A stretch of DNA of 64,000 nucleotides from Rossellomorea orangium (GTDB lineage: Bacteria > Bacillota > Bacilli > Bacillales > Bacillaceae_B), in assembly GCF_019334305.1 (NCBI RefSeq), contig NZ_JAHWGH010000011.1:1-64000 (forward strand). The letters run 5' to 3'. Below, piece by piece: positions 35,142-45,829 of the stretch. Each line of letters opens with the position of its first letter. The stretch's first letter is position 1. A program made the translations under genes and the position numbers. A model generated the notes under the pieces. That model saw only the letters and a program-made list of their open reading frames with translations. It made no database searches and had not been told where the DNA came from.

Positions 35142-35714
35142 ATGTCTATTGATCGAAGGGCGTTGATTGTGGAGGCGGCGACGAAGTCTTTTTCGCTGTT
35201 TGGGTATAAGGCGACGACGATGGATCAGGTAGCGAAGCTTGCGAATGTCGGGAAAGGAACGATTTACACGTTCTTCAAGAATAAGGGTGAGCTGTTTGAG
35301 GAGATTGTGTATAGCATGGTAAGGGAAATGAAATCATCAGCAGACCTTGCCCTCGATCCCGATAACAGCTTTTATGAAAATGTTCACCGGGCATTAATTA
35401 CGCTTCTAGAGTACCGGACAGACCATCAATTGATGCTGAAGCTGATCGAGGAAGAGAAACAAATCGGCACTCGGGCAGTGGAGGAAATGCTACACCATAT
35501 CGAGAATGAATTGCTGTCTTATATCAAAAGTAAGATTGATCGGGCTATGGAGAGTGGGCAGATCAAGACTTGTGACACGGAAGTCATTTCATTTATTTTG
35601 TTGAAGGTATACATTTCACTGGTTTCGGATTGGGAACGGAATCACCCGCCCCTATCGTCTGAGAAAATCGCCACAATCATGGAGGATTATTTACTGAATG
35701 GGTTATCCACGTAA
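35142..35714 (+). CDS. TetR family transcriptional regulator (YhgD-like)
   Basis: A 190-residue TetR-family protein. The N-terminal helix-turn-helix (about 7-55) is typical: IVEAATKSFSLFGYKATTMD followed by VAKLANVGKGTIYTFFKNKGELF. The C-terminal part is the ligand/dimerisation domain. It directly precedes a YhgE-like gene, the same arrangement as B. subtilis yhgD-yhgE, so it probably represses that gene. The ribosome binding site is poor (ATCAGG before the ATG; GGGGG is 13 bases away). Confidence 0.88.
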   Translation: MSIDRRALIVEAATKSFSLFGYKATTMDQVAKLANVGKGTIYTFFKNKGELFEEIVYSMVREMKSSADLALDPDNSFYENVHRALITLLEYRTDHQLMLKLIEEEKQIGTRAVEEMLHHIENELLSYIKSKIDRAMESGQIKTCDTEVISFILLKVYISLVSDWERNHPPLSSEKIATIMEDYLLNGLST

Positions 35715-35784
35715 ATGGTCCTTTCTTTTTTGAATCCTATGACCAAATGGTGAAGATAGTCATATATTCGAAAGGGTTGATAAA

Positions 35785-38511
35785 ATGAAAGGATTGCATT
35801 CACTCAAGGGAGAATTTCGTAATATCTTTACGAATAAGACCCTGTTGATTGCCGTCTTAGCCGTATTATTTATTCCTGTGTTATACAGTGGAACATTCTT
35901 ATGGGCATTCTGGGATCCGTACGGACAGGTGGATCAGCTCCCTGTTGCGGTCGTCAACAATGATAAGGGTGCCGAGTTTAACGGCGAAGAACTGACAATA
36001 GGAGAAGACTTTGTAGAAGACCTGAAAGAGAACGACACATTTGATTGGAGGTTCGTAGACGAAGAGAAAGCCGATAAGGGTCTTGAAAACCGGGACTATT
36101 ATTTAAAAATTGAAATACCAGAAGACTTCTCTGAGCATGCCACGACACTCGAGGATGTTCATCCTGAAAAACTGGAATTGATTTATACGGCCAATCAAGG
36201 ATCAAACTATCTTTCTTCTAAAATAGGAGACTCTGCGATTGAAAAGATCAAGGAGGAGGTATCGGGTGCGGTTACGAAAACCTATGCCGAATCGATGTTT
36301 GACCAGATCAAGGAGGTCGGGGATGGACTGACTGAAGCGAGTGACGGCGCCGGAAAGCTGAATGATAAGCTCGGAGATGCCACATCGGGTTCCGGTGACC
36401 TTCATGACGGGATCCACACAGCTCATGAAGGAGCGAATAAATTGTCGGACGGACTTGGAGATGCCCAAGCCGGTGCGAATAAGCTCGACGATGGTGTCGG
36501 CTCCGTTGCAGCGGGTGCTGATAAGCTTGAAAATGGCGTCCATTCAGCCCGGAGCGGAGCGGGCGCACTGAAAGAGAATATCGGAAAAGCTCAAAACGGC
36601 GCAAAAGATTTGAACAGCGGAATCAACAGCGTGAACAACGGGGCTCAAACGTTAAATGAAAGGCTTAAGGAACTCGCCGGGAAGTCCACTTCCTTTTCAT
36701 CAGGAGTCGATACGGCGTATGCGGGCTCCAAAAGGGTGTCGGAAGGACTCCAATCCTTTGATGCGGCCCTCACCGACATGGCAGAAGGGAATCAAAAGCT
36801 CCTGACAGGGGCGAAAGATTCACTGGCAGGTGCGAAAGGGCTTGCGGGCGGCCTCCAGAAATCATTGGACGGATTGAATGAAATGAATGGTAGTCTGCCT
36901 GACCTTGCAACGGGGTCAGATCAGGTTGCTTCTCAAGCTCAAGCTTTATCCGGTAAGGCAGCTGAAATCAGCCATGATGTGAACGGTGCGGATACCGGTT
37001 CAACTGAGGTCAGTCAAGGGCTCAAAGAAGCAGCGGCCAATGTCGATACCTTGATTGAACAGGAACAGGACCCCGCACAAAAGGAAAAGTTGAAAGGATT
37101 GAAAGCATCCCTTAATGGGTTGTCTAATAAAAGCCAGGACGTAACCGATAAAGTATCTCAAGTATCAGGTACCGCTTCTGAATTCGGCACACAATCAGAA
37201 GAATTGTCCGCCCAGGCGCAAAACCTGTCAGTCAAACAGGCGGGATTAACCAATGGGTTTGATGAAATCACCAAAAGTCAGGCGGAATTGGCCGGAGGGG
37301 CAAATTCCCTATTGGATGGCCAGGACCTTCTAGTTGGCGGCCTTTCCCAGGTAGAGGAAAAGGTTTCAGTCGCTCAAAATGGGATCGACCGATTGGTTGA
37401 CGGAAGCAATAAGCTGACGACAGGACTTGGAAAACTCGCCGGCGGAACAGACGCCCTCCAAGAAGGGTCTGCGAAACTAGCCAAGGGCTCCTCGGATCTC
37501 GCTGATGGAACCAGCCGCTTATCTTCAGGTTCCGATCAGCTTGTCAACGGTCTCGGCGGCCTGTATGCAGGTTCAGGAAAACTGTACAACGGACTTGGCG
37601 ATCTCTCAAAAGGATCGAATGATCTGTCGGAAGGACTGGGAATGTTCTCAAACAAATTCAAGGGTCTCATGAGTGGACTGGGAGAGCTCCGGAACGGATC
37701 TGTGGATTTATCATCCGGTCTCGGAGAACTGTCAGACGGGTCAACCGATCTGACAGATGGATTGAATAAACTGACGGATGGATCATCCGAGCTGAAGGAT
37801 AAGCTTGCAGATGGTGCCAAGGATGCGAATGACGTCAACGCAAATGACGACATCTATGACATGTTCGCAAAACCTGTCACCCTGACCGCCAAGCCGATTC
37901 ATAATGTACCGAACTACGGAACGGGCTTTACTCCGTACTTCCTGTCACTCAGTCTCTTTGTCGGAGCACTCGTGATTTCGATCATCTTCCCGATGAGGGA
38001 ACCGGCTGTCACACCAAGAAGCGGATTCGGATGGTTCATCGGGAAATTCGGCGTTCTCCTGTTTGCAGGGGTATTTCAGGCGCTGTTGGCCGATTCTATA
38101 CTTTTATGGGGACTCGGCCTTGAAGTGACGAGTATCCCGCTCTTTATCATGATGAGCATCCTGGCAAGCTGGACGTTCTTATCGATTGTCCAATTCCTGG
38201 TGACATCCCTTGATAATCCAGGACGATTCATCGGGATTCTCATCTTGATTTTACAATTGACAAGTAGTGCAGGAACGTATCCAATCGAACTGGTGCCTGA
38301 ATTCCTGCAGCACTTCTCTAACTTCTTACCGATGACGTATACGATTAATGCATTCAGGGCCATCATCTCCACAGGTGATGTTGCGTTCATGTGGCATAAT
38401 GTGATGTTTACCCTCATCTTCTTATTCGTTGCCATGGGAGGAACCATCCTTTATCTCACATTCAGATTCCGTATCCTTCGCAGGAAGCACTATCGGGAAA
38501 TAGAAGCATAA
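35785..38511 (+). CDS. YhgE/Pip family membrane protein
   Basis: A 908-residue protein. One N-terminal membrane span (~18-40) is followed by a large extracytoplasmic region and five or six C-terminal spans (~705-895). The N-terminal ~150 residues (LPVAVVNNDKGAEFNGEELT) match the YhgE/Pip (phage infection protein) and EsaA-type domain. Residues ~180-680 are built from short repeats of the form L-x2-G-x4-L, such as LSDGLGDAQAGANKLDDG, which probably form long helical rods. The C-terminal half is ABC-2-permease-like. The role is unknown; relatives act as phage receptors or in secretion and export. GAAAGGG precedes the ATG. Confidence 0.9.
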   Translation: MKGLHSLKGEFRNIFTNKTLLIAVLAVLFIPVLYSGTFLWAFWDPYGQVDQLPVAVVNNDKGAEFNGEELTIGEDFVEDLKENDTFDWRFVDEEKADKGLENRDYYLKIEIPEDFSEHATTLEDVHPEKLELIYTANQGSNYLSSKIGDSAIEKIKEEVSGAVTKTYAESMFDQIKEVGDGLTEASDGAGKLNDKLGDATSGSGDLHDGIHTAHEGANKLSDGLGDAQAGANKLDDGVGSVAAGADKLENGVHSARSGAGALKENIGKAQNGAKDLNSGINSVNNGAQTLNERLKELAGKSTSFSSGVDTAYAGSKRVSEGLQSFDAALTDMAEGNQKLLTGAKDSLAGAKGLAGGLQKSLDGLNEMNGSLPDLATGSDQVASQAQALSGKAAEISHDVNGADTGSTEVSQGLKEAAANVDTLIEQEQDPAQKEKLKGLKASLNGLSNKSQDVTDKVSQVSGTASEFGTQSEELSAQAQNLSVKQAGLTNGFDEITKSQAELAGGANSLLDGQDLLVGGLSQVEEKVSVAQNGIDRLVDGSNKLTTGLGKLAGGTDALQEGSAKLAKGSSDLADGTSRLSSGSDQLVNGLGGLYAGSGKLYNGLGDLSKGSNDLSEGLGMFSNKFKGLMSGLGELRNGSVDLSSGLGELSDGSTDLTDGLNKLTDGSSELKDKLADGAKDANDVNANDDIYDMFAKPVTLTAKPIHNVPNYGTGFTPYFLSLSLFVGALVISIIFPMREPAVTPRSGFGWFIGKFGVLLFAGVFQALLADSILLWGLGLEVTSIPLFIMMSILASWTFLSIVQFLVTSLDNPGRFIGILILILQLTSSAGTYPIELVPEFLQHFSNFLPMTYTINAFRAIISTGDVAFMWHNVMFTLIFLFVAMGGTILYLTFRFRILRRKHYREIEA

Positions 38512-38512
38512 T

Positions 38513-38548
38513 GGAAAACCGGAGACAGAGATCTCCGGTTTTTTTTCG
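38513..38548 (+). terminator. terminator of the yhgE-like gene
   Basis: AAAACCGGAGA pairs with TCTCCGGTTTT around CAGAGA and runs into eight Ts. Confidence 0.92.
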
Positions 38549-38608
38549 TCAAAGGGTGTCTGATCCTCTGCTGAATCCCTATATAAAGGGTGAAAGGAGG
38601 TGAGGCAC

Positions 38609-38827
38609 ATGGCAACAGCGGATTTGAAATCGACGAGGATTCGTTTGGCTTTCAGTGATGGCCTGGACGAGAAGGGGAAACCTAAGTTTGCGTACAAATC
38701 TTATAGCTACATCAATCCCCTTGCAACGGCGGATGACATGAACAGTGCAGCGTTATCAATCGCAAGTCTTTCATCCAAAGTGCTTTCCAACGTGGAGAAG
38801 CTTCAAAGCTTCGACATCAATGAGTAA
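38609..38827 (+). CDS. DUF1659 family small protein
   Basis: A 72-residue protein, MATADLKSTRIRLAFSDGLD onward, of the DUF1659 type common in Bacillaceae. AAAGGAGGTG at 8 bases before the ATG is a near-perfect ribosome binding site, implying strong expression. No membrane segment or catalytic motif is seen. It sits 38 bases before a DUF2922 protein of almost the same size; the two families are usual neighbours. Function unknown. Confidence 0.85.
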   Translation: MATADLKSTRIRLAFSDGLDEKGKPKFAYKSYSYINPLATADDMNSAALSIASLSSKVLSNVEKLQSFDINE

Positions 38828-38865
38828 TCGAGGTAAGGAATCATATCGGAAAGGAGGTATAGAGT

Positions 38866-39084
38866 ATGGCAAAAGTATTGGAACTGGAGTTTAAAACCGA
38901 AGTGGGGAAGACCGCGAAGCTATCCATCAATGAGCCCATCGAGCCGATTGACACATTGGCGGTTAAGGCTGCGATGGACAACCTGATCGCGACCGATGTG
39001 TTCGGAGGTTCGACTGGTGCGTTTGTAAGTGTGGAAGGAGCGCGCGTAGTGGAGCGGAATGTGACGGATTATGATGTGATGTAA
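38866..39084 (+). CDS. DUF2922 family small protein
   Basis: A 72-residue protein of the DUF2922 type: LELEFKTEVGKTAKLSINEP at the N-terminus and ARVVERNVTDYDVM at the C-terminus, the latter a family hallmark. AAAGGAGGTATAG precedes the ATG. It is co-transcribed with the DUF1659 gene and ends at a strong terminator. Function unknown. Confidence 0.85.
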   Translation: MAKVLELEFKTEVGKTAKLSINEPIEPIDTLAVKAAMDNLIATDVFGGSTGAFVSVEGARVVERNVTDYDVM

Positions 39085-39086
39085 AA

Positions 39087-39136
39087 TGAAAGCGTCCGGG
39101 AAGTCAGACATACTGACATTCCGGGCGCTTTTTGCA
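39087..39136 (+). terminator. terminator of the DUF1659-DUF2922 operon
   Basis: AAAGCGTCCGGGAA and TTCCGGGCGCTTT pair (one mismatch); a second TCAG...CTGA stem closes the loop. TTTTTG follows. Confidence 0.85.
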
Positions 39137-39224
39137 TTTCCTCCATTCTACGAAACCACTAAAATCTCTCATTCTACCAATGTATGATCGTCCCCGCTTT
39201 TTTATCAAGTAAAAAAAATAAAAA

Positions 39225-39294
39225 TTTTACTAAAATTAACTTGACTGATATCTGAATATTTACTAAAATCATACATAAGATGTAAACGCTTTCT
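39225..39294 (+). promoter_or_regulatory. alpha-galactoside operon promoter, two operators and cre
   Basis: TTGACT (39241-39246) and TAAAAT (39264-39269) are spaced by 17 bases. TTTTACTAAAAT (39225-39236) and ATTTACTAAAAT (39258-39269) lie 33 bases apart, the second covering the -10. TGTAAACGCTTTCT (39281-39294) is a full cre match at the start of transcription. Confidence 0.78.
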
Positions 39295-39363
39295 TATTAA
39301 GCGGTTTTTACGGGAGACGATTACAGCTCTTTTAATCTATGAAAAACAAGGGGGACAAGGGGT

Positions 39364-40650
39364 ATGAAGAAGATTTTCGTTTTAATGGGTATCATTGCTA
39401 CGTTGATCATTGCCGGATGCAGTTCAGGAAGCAGTGGTTCCGAAAGCAAGGACGGGAAAGTGACGCTCACTGCCTGGGCATGGAATGTGAATGTCGGTGC
39501 TCTGAATGATGCCGTCAAGGAATATCAAAAAGATCACCCGAACGTGAAACTGAAGGTAGAGGATATCGGACGACTGGATGTATATGACAAACTATCTACC
39601 GGTCTTGCAGCCGGCGGTGTCGGTCTGCCGGATATCGTACTGGTGGAAGACGATCGTATTCATGGTTATGTGGAAGCATTTCCTGAAGGGTTCCTGAATC
39701 TGTCGGACAAAGGATTCTCTGATCATGAAGATCAATTCCCATCTTTCAAAAATGATCTCGCGCAAGTCGAAGGGAAATACTACGCCATGCCATTCGATGC
39801 CGGTCCTGGCGGAATGTTCTATCGCCGCAGCCTGTTCGAAAAAGCAGGAGTGAAGGCTGAAGACATCAACACATGGGATGATTTCCTCGAAGCTGGGAAG
39901 AAAATCAAAGAGGCAACCGGTTCATACGCGATGCCGCTTGATATGTTCAAGGATGACCCGACTTTCCGGATGATGCTGAATCAGCAGGGTGTCTTCTACT
40001 ATGACGAAGAAGGCAACATCGACCTGACAAATCCAAAAGCCGTGAAGGCCATGGAAATCCAGAAGAAATTTGCCGATGCGGATTTAATTAAAAATGTGGA
40101 CGGCTGGAATGGAGTCGTTTCTTCAACAGTCGACGGCTCTGTTGCGACGATCCCGTTCGGTGCCTGGTACTACGGAACGATTGTCGATCAGGCAAAGGAT
40201 ACAAGCGGAGACTGGGGCGTATTCTTACTTCCTGCGGTTGAAGAAGGCGGCAACCGTGCGTCCAACCTTGGAGGTTCAAGCTGGATGATTCCTGCAGCAA
40301 GTAAAAACGCCGATGCAGCGTACGATTTCCTGGAGTATTTCTCAACAGACAAAGATACGCAAATCATGGCGATGGAAGACTACGGACTGTTCCCATCCCT
40401 GAATACGACGTATGAATCAGACGTATTTAACGGAGAAGTGGAATTCTTCGGAGGACAAAACATTTGGAAACTGTTCGCGGATGAAATGAAGGACGTCCCG
40501 ACCGCTTACTATACGAAAGACTATTCCCTTGCTTTGGATGAAGCCATCAAAGCACAGGCGGATACATTCAACGGCACGAAAGTAGAAAAGGCTCTTGAAG
40601 AAGCGGCAAAACGCTTAAGTGACCGGACGAAACGTGATATCAACAAGTAA
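39364..40650 (+). CDS. sugar ABC transporter substrate-binding lipoprotein (MsmE-like)
   Basis: A 428-residue family 1 extracellular solute-binding protein. The signal peptide ends in the lipobox IIAGCSS, then a flexible SSGSSGSES linker and a binding domain starting KVTLTAWAWNVNVGALNDAV. It probably captures raffinose/melibiose-type alpha-galactosides because it heads an operon with GH36. GGGGGACAAGGGG precedes the ATG. A hairpin follows the gene, so more binding protein than permease should be made. Confidence 0.9.
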   Translation: MKKIFVLMGIIATLIIAGCSSGSSGSESKDGKVTLTAWAWNVNVGALNDAVKEYQKDHPNVKLKVEDIGRLDVYDKLSTGLAAGGVGLPDIVLVEDDRIHGYVEAFPEGFLNLSDKGFSDHEDQFPSFKNDLAQVEGKYYAMPFDAGPGGMFYRRSLFEKAGVKAEDINTWDDFLEAGKKIKEATGSYAMPLDMFKDDPTFRMMLNQQGVFYYDEEGNIDLTNPKAVKAMEIQKKFADADLIKNVDGWNGVVSSTVDGSVATIPFGAWYYGTIVDQAKDTSGDWGVFLLPAVEEGGNRASNLGGSSWMIPAASKNADAAYDFLEYFSTDKDTQIMAMEDYGLFPSLNTTYESDVFNGEVEFFGGQNIWKLFADEMKDVPTAYYTKDYSLALDEAIKAQADTFNGTKVEKALEEAAKRLSDRTKRDINK

Positions 40651-40657
40651 GAAATAA

Positions 40658-40712
40658 GAAAAGAGAGGGTTAGAGCCAAGGGGTTCTTGTGGTCTAATTC
40701 TCTCTTTTTCTA
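40658..40712 (+). terminator. intra-operon terminator after the binding-protein gene
   Basis: AAAGAGAGGGTTAGA pairs imperfectly with TCTAATTCTCTCTTT across about 18 bases and is followed by Ts. Similar hairpins after binding-protein genes usually lower expression of the following permeases. Confidence 0.7.
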
Positions 40713-40761
40713 TCAACAACTGGGCGGCTTCACGGCTTCCTACCGGAAAGAAGGTTAATGT

Positions 40762-41616
40762 ATGAAAACGAAATCATATATTCCATATTTATTCATCGCA
40801 CCCGCTGTCATTCTGTTCAGTGTGTTCATGCTCTATCCGATTATCTCTTCTTTTATCCTCAGCTTCCAGACAGGGCAGGGAGCGACGTTGACGTTTGTGG
40901 GACTTGATAATTATAAGCGTTTGCTGTCGGATGAGATCTTTCATACGGCATTGAAAAACACCTTTATCCTGCTCGTCATCCAAGTGCCGATCATGGTGCT
41001 GTTAGCGCTCGTATTGGCCTCATTATTAAATTCAGCTTTACTCCGGATGAAGGGCTTCTTCCGAGTCACCTTCTTCCTGCCGGCTGTCACGTCCCTTGTG
41101 GCCTACTCCATCATTTTCTCCATCATGCTGATGAACGATGGTGTCGTTAATCAGCTATTGACCTCACTGGGCTTCAAGGCGATACCGTGGCTGAACGATC
41201 CGTTCTGGGCAAAGGCCTCCCTGATCATCGCCATGACATGGCGGTGGGTCGGATACAATATGGTCATCTATTTAGCCGGACTGCAGAATATCCCCGAAGA
41301 GCTTTACGAGGCGGCCAGTATGGACGGTGCTTCCCGCATTCGCCAATTCTTCTTCATCACCATCCCTCAGTTGAAACCGGTGATTCTCTTTACGGTCGTT
41401 CTATCCACGATCGGGACGCTGCAATTATTCGATGAACCGTTCGTGCTCACAAAGGGTGGACCAAGTGATGCGACACTCACGATCGGTATGTACTTATATC
41501 AAACAGGATTCCGTTACTTCGACTTCGGTTACGCTTCAACGATCGCATATGTCATCGTGATTCTAATCGGGATCATGACGTTTATCCAATTCAAAATTAC
41601 GGGTGATCAAGAATGA
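40762..41616 (+). CDS. sugar ABC transporter permease (MsmF/AmyD-like)
   Basis: A 284-residue MalF-type permease with six membrane spans. The EAA coupling loop reads IPEELYEAASMDGASRIRQF followed by FITIPQLKP. It pairs with the next gene, which it overlaps by 4 bases (ATGA). The ATPase is not encoded here; a shared MsmX-type ATPase elsewhere in the genome would serve, as in B. subtilis. Confidence 0.92.
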   Translation: MKTKSYIPYLFIAPAVILFSVFMLYPIISSFILSFQTGQGATLTFVGLDNYKRLLSDEIFHTALKNTFILLVIQVPIMVLLALVLASLLNSALLRMKGFFRVTFFLPAVTSLVAYSIIFSIMLMNDGVVNQLLTSLGFKAIPWLNDPFWAKASLIIAMTWRWVGYNMVIYLAGLQNIPEELYEAASMDGASRIRQFFFITIPQLKPVILFTVVLSTIGTLQLFDEPFVLTKGGPSDATLTIGMYLYQTGFRYFDFGYASTIAYVIVILIGIMTFIQFKITGDQE

Positions 41617-42437
41617 GACAATCAAAATCAGGTAGAAAAATCGTTCTGTATATCGTATTAGCTCTTGGTGCGCTTGTATCGTTATTTCCTTTCTACTGGG
41701 CTGCGATCGGCGCGACGAATGAAAGTGGGAAGATGTTCTCAAAGCCGCCGGTCCTTGCACCTGGTGAAAAGCTGGTGGAAAATGTTCAAAATCTAAACGA
41801 AGCGATCGGCATCGGACGCGTCATGTTCAATTCCTTGTTCATTGCCATCGTTTACACGGTCATGAGCCTGCTAATCTGTTCCATGGCGGCCTATGCGTTT
41901 GCTAAATTCCGTTTCAAAGGCCGTAATATCATTTTCGGCGTCTTCTTGCTGTCGATGATGGTGCCTTATCACGCAACCATCATTCCTTTATTCAAAATGA
42001 TGGCAGGCTTCGGATGGCTGAACACATATAAAGCCGTCATCCTTCCCAACCTCGCCTATCCGTTTGCGATTTTCCTGATGAGGCAGAATATGCTCGCATT
42101 CCCGACTTCACTGATCGAAGCGGCAAGGATCGACGGCTCGGGTGAATGGAAGATTTTCTTCAAGATTGTCATGCCGTCCATGAAGCCGGCACTCGCTGCG
42201 ACAGCGATTTTCTTGTTCCTGTATCAGTGGAACAGTTTCCTATGGCCGCTCATCGCCCTGTCATCGACGGACATGTACACATTCCCGGTTGCCCTTTCCA
42301 GTTTATTCGGCCTTTCCCGAATCGACTATGGTCAGGTCATGGCAGGAGTCACCATCGCAACGATTCCGATCATCATTTTCTTCCTGGCTCTTCAACGCCA
42401 GTTCATTTCGGGCATGCTTGGCAGTGCCGTTAAATAA
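41613..42437 (+). CDS. sugar ABC transporter permease (MsmG/AmyC-like)
   Basis: A 274-residue MalG-type permease with six spans. The EAA loop is FPTSLIEAARIDGSGEWKIF followed by KIVMPSMKP. Translation is coupled to the preceding permease. Together with the binding protein it forms the alpha-galactoside importer. Confidence 0.92.
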   Translation: MRQSKSGRKIVLYIVLALGALVSLFPFYWAAIGATNESGKMFSKPPVLAPGEKLVENVQNLNEAIGIGRVMFNSLFIAIVYTVMSLLICSMAAYAFAKFRFKGRNIIFGVFLLSMMVPYHATIIPLFKMMAGFGWLNTYKAVILPNLAYPFAIFLMRQNMLAFPTSLIEAARIDGSGEWKIFFKIVMPSMKPALAATAIFLFLYQWNSFLWPLIALSSTDMYTFPVALSSLFGLSRIDYGQVMAGVTIATIPIIIFFLALQRQFISGMLGSAVK

Positions 42438-42453
42438 ATAAGGAGGGACTCAA

Positions 42454-44691
42454 ATGCCGATATTCATCAACGAAGAACATAAACAATTTCATCTGCAGGG
42501 GAGAAACACGAGCTACATCTTTTCTGTTTTGAAAAATGGTCAGCCCGGTCAGCTGTATTTCGGGAAAAAAGTGAGGCATCGGGATGATTTCTCCCATCTC
42601 ATCCAGCTCCCGGCTGAGCCTCTCGGTAACGCATCGTTTCCCTATGAAGGGGATCCATTTTTTTCACTGGAGTATTTAAAACAGGAGTATCCGAGCTTTG
42701 GAACCAGTGATTACCGTGAGCCGGCCTTTGTCCTGAAGCATGAAAGTGGCAGCAGGACGTCCCATTTTACTTATAAAGGATACCGGTTGGAAAAAGGGAA
42801 GCCGGCGCTCGCCGGTTTGCCTTCCACATATGTAGAGGATGAAGGGGAAGCGGAGACATTGACGGTCACTCTGGAGGACCAGTCTGCCAGGCTTGAAATG
42901 GATTTTCTCTACACGGTCTATCATGAACGGGATGCGATCGTGAGGAGCGTTCAGCTTCGTAATCTGGGGAATGAACCGGTGGTGATTGAGCGCTTGCTCA
43001 GCGCCTCTCTTGATCTTCCTCATGCAGAATTTGATTTCCTTCATCTCCATGGAGCGTGGATCCGGGAACGTCATGTATCATGTCAGCCCCTCAGAAAAGG
43101 GCTGCAGTCCATAGACAGTAAAAAGGGTGTCTCAAGCTCGAATCACAATCCGTTTTTCGCGTTGAAATCCCCTCATGCTTCTGAAAGTCAGGGGGAAGTG
43201 TACGGCTTCAGCCTCATTTACAGCGGGAATTTTTACGGCGGGGTAGAGGTGGACGCTTATGATACTTCCCGTGCCTTACTCGGGATCAATCCATTCGGTT
43301 TTGATTGGACGGTAGAGGGAGGACGTTCCTTTCAGACTCCTGAAGCGGTAATAGTGTACTCCGATTCCGGATTGAACGGGATGAGCCAGACGTTCCATGA
43401 GTTATACCGTTCCCGATTGGCCAGGGGGGAGTGGCGGGACAAGGAGCGCCCGGTACTCATCAATAACTGGGAAGCGACCTACTTTGATTTTAATGAGGAA
43501 AAGATCCTCGACATCTGTGATGCCGCAGCTGAGCTGGGAATTGAACTGTTCGCCCTCGATGACGGCTGGTTCGGAAAGCGGAACGATGATACGACTTCCC
43601 TTGGCGACTGGACTCCTGATAAGAAGAAACTGCCGAATGGGATTAAGGGGTTAAGTGAAGCCATCGTTAAAGAGAAGGGAATGCAGTTCGGTCTTTGGGT
43701 GGAGCCTGAAATGGTGTCGAAGGAAAGTGACCTGTACAGGGATCATCCTGATTGGGTCCTGGGTGTGAGTGATCGTACTTTATCACATGGACGTAATCAG
43801 TTCATTCTTGATTTGGCGAACGAACAAGTGGTGGATCATCTCTATAACACATTGGAGAACTTATTTTCCTCAGCCCCGATTTCGTACGTGAAATGGGACA
43901 TGAACCGGAACATGACGGAAGTCGGATCATCATCGGTTCCGGCACGTCACCAGGGTGAAGTGGCACATCGCTATGTGCTGGGACTTTACAGGCTCCTGGA
44001 CAAACTGACAAACAGGTTTCCACACATCCTGTTCGAATCATGTGCAAGCGGCGGGAACCGGTTTGATCCCGGGATGATCTACTATATGCCGCAAACGTGG
44101 ACGAGTGACAACACAGATGCAGTGGAGCGATTGAAGATTCAATGGGGTACGTCCCTTGTTTATCCGACTTCATCCATGGGTGCCCACGTCTCGAGTGGGC
44201 TTAATCACCAAACTGGAAGAGAGACGCCTCTTGACACCCGTTTTCATGTGGCGATGTTCGGTGCCTTCGGATATGAACTCGATGCCACCACCTTTACGGC
44301 AGAAGAAAAGGAAACCGTGAAAGAACAAGTTCATTTTATAAAAGAGAATAGACGACTGCTTCAGTTCGGAACCTTTTACCGTCTCCTAAGTCCGTTCAAC
44401 GGAAATGATACCTCCTGGATGGTGGTGGACCGGGAATCGGAAGAAGCCATCGTGGCTTTTTACCGGACGCTCGCACAACCAAACCCTGGTTTAATTCGTG
44501 TTCGTTTACAGGGACTGGACCCAGACACCTTATATAAAATAGAACACACTGGAGAGAAAATGTACGGAGACGAACTGATGAACATCGGACTGCTGCTCCC
44601 GCCATTCTTCAGCGGCACCGCCATAACAGAACAAACCAGGCTCAAAGGAGACTACCAATCTCACATCTGGAAGCTCCGCAAAGTGAAATAA
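42454..44691 (+). CDS. alpha-galactosidase, glycoside hydrolase family 36
   Basis: A 745-residue GH36 enzyme that removes alpha-1,6-galactose from melibiose/raffinose-type sugars in the cytoplasm. It has an N-terminal beta-sandwich (to ~330), a TIM barrel (~335-650) and a C-terminal beta domain. FALDDGWFGKRNDDTTSLGDW, the nucleophile Asp in KWDMNRNMTE (about 480) and the acid/base Asp in SDNTDAVERL (about 550) are present; ESCASGGNRFDPG is also conserved. AGGAGGG precedes the ATG. In B. subtilis the equivalent locus uses a GH4 MelA instead. The released galactose feeds the gal genes at 24.8-33.4 kb. Confidence 0.95.
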   Translation: MPIFINEEHKQFHLQGRNTSYIFSVLKNGQPGQLYFGKKVRHRDDFSHLIQLPAEPLGNASFPYEGDPFFSLEYLKQEYPSFGTSDYREPAFVLKHESGSRTSHFTYKGYRLEKGKPALAGLPSTYVEDEGEAETLTVTLEDQSARLEMDFLYTVYHERDAIVRSVQLRNLGNEPVVIERLLSASLDLPHAEFDFLHLHGAWIRERHVSCQPLRKGLQSIDSKKGVSSSNHNPFFALKSPHASESQGEVYGFSLIYSGNFYGGVEVDAYDTSRALLGINPFGFDWTVEGGRSFQTPEAVIVYSDSGLNGMSQTFHELYRSRLARGEWRDKERPVLINNWEATYFDFNEEKILDICDAAAELGIELFALDDGWFGKRNDDTTSLGDWTPDKKKLPNGIKGLSEAIVKEKGMQFGLWVEPEMVSKESDLYRDHPDWVLGVSDRTLSHGRNQFILDLANEQVVDHLYNTLENLFSSAPISYVKWDMNRNMTEVGSSSVPARHQGEVAHRYVLGLYRLLDKLTNRFPHILFESCASGGNRFDPGMIYYMPQTWTSDNTDAVERLKIQWGTSLVYPTSSMGAHVSSGLNHQTGRETPLDTRFHVAMFGAFGYELDATTFTAEEKETVKEQVHFIKENRRLLQFGTFYRLLSPFNGNDTSWMVVDRESEEAIVAFYRTLAQPNPGLIRVRLQGLDPDTLYKIEHTGEKMYGDELMNIGLLLPPFFSGTAITEQTRLKGDYQSHIWKLRKVK

Positions 44692-44705
44692 GAGGGACGG
44701 ACCTC
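44692..44705 (+). repeat. GAGGGACGGACCTC repeat after the GH36 gene
   Basis: An exact copy of the dispersed 14-base element, beginning at the base after the TAA stop codon of the alpha-galactosidase gene. Confidence 0.6.
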
Positions 44706-44772
44706 AACGATTTAAGGGGAAGTATGTGTGTGGCGCCCGTATCTCCGTTATAATGGAAATAGCAATGTATGA

Positions 44773-45824
<1,052 letters not shown>

Positions 45825-45829
45825 TTGAA

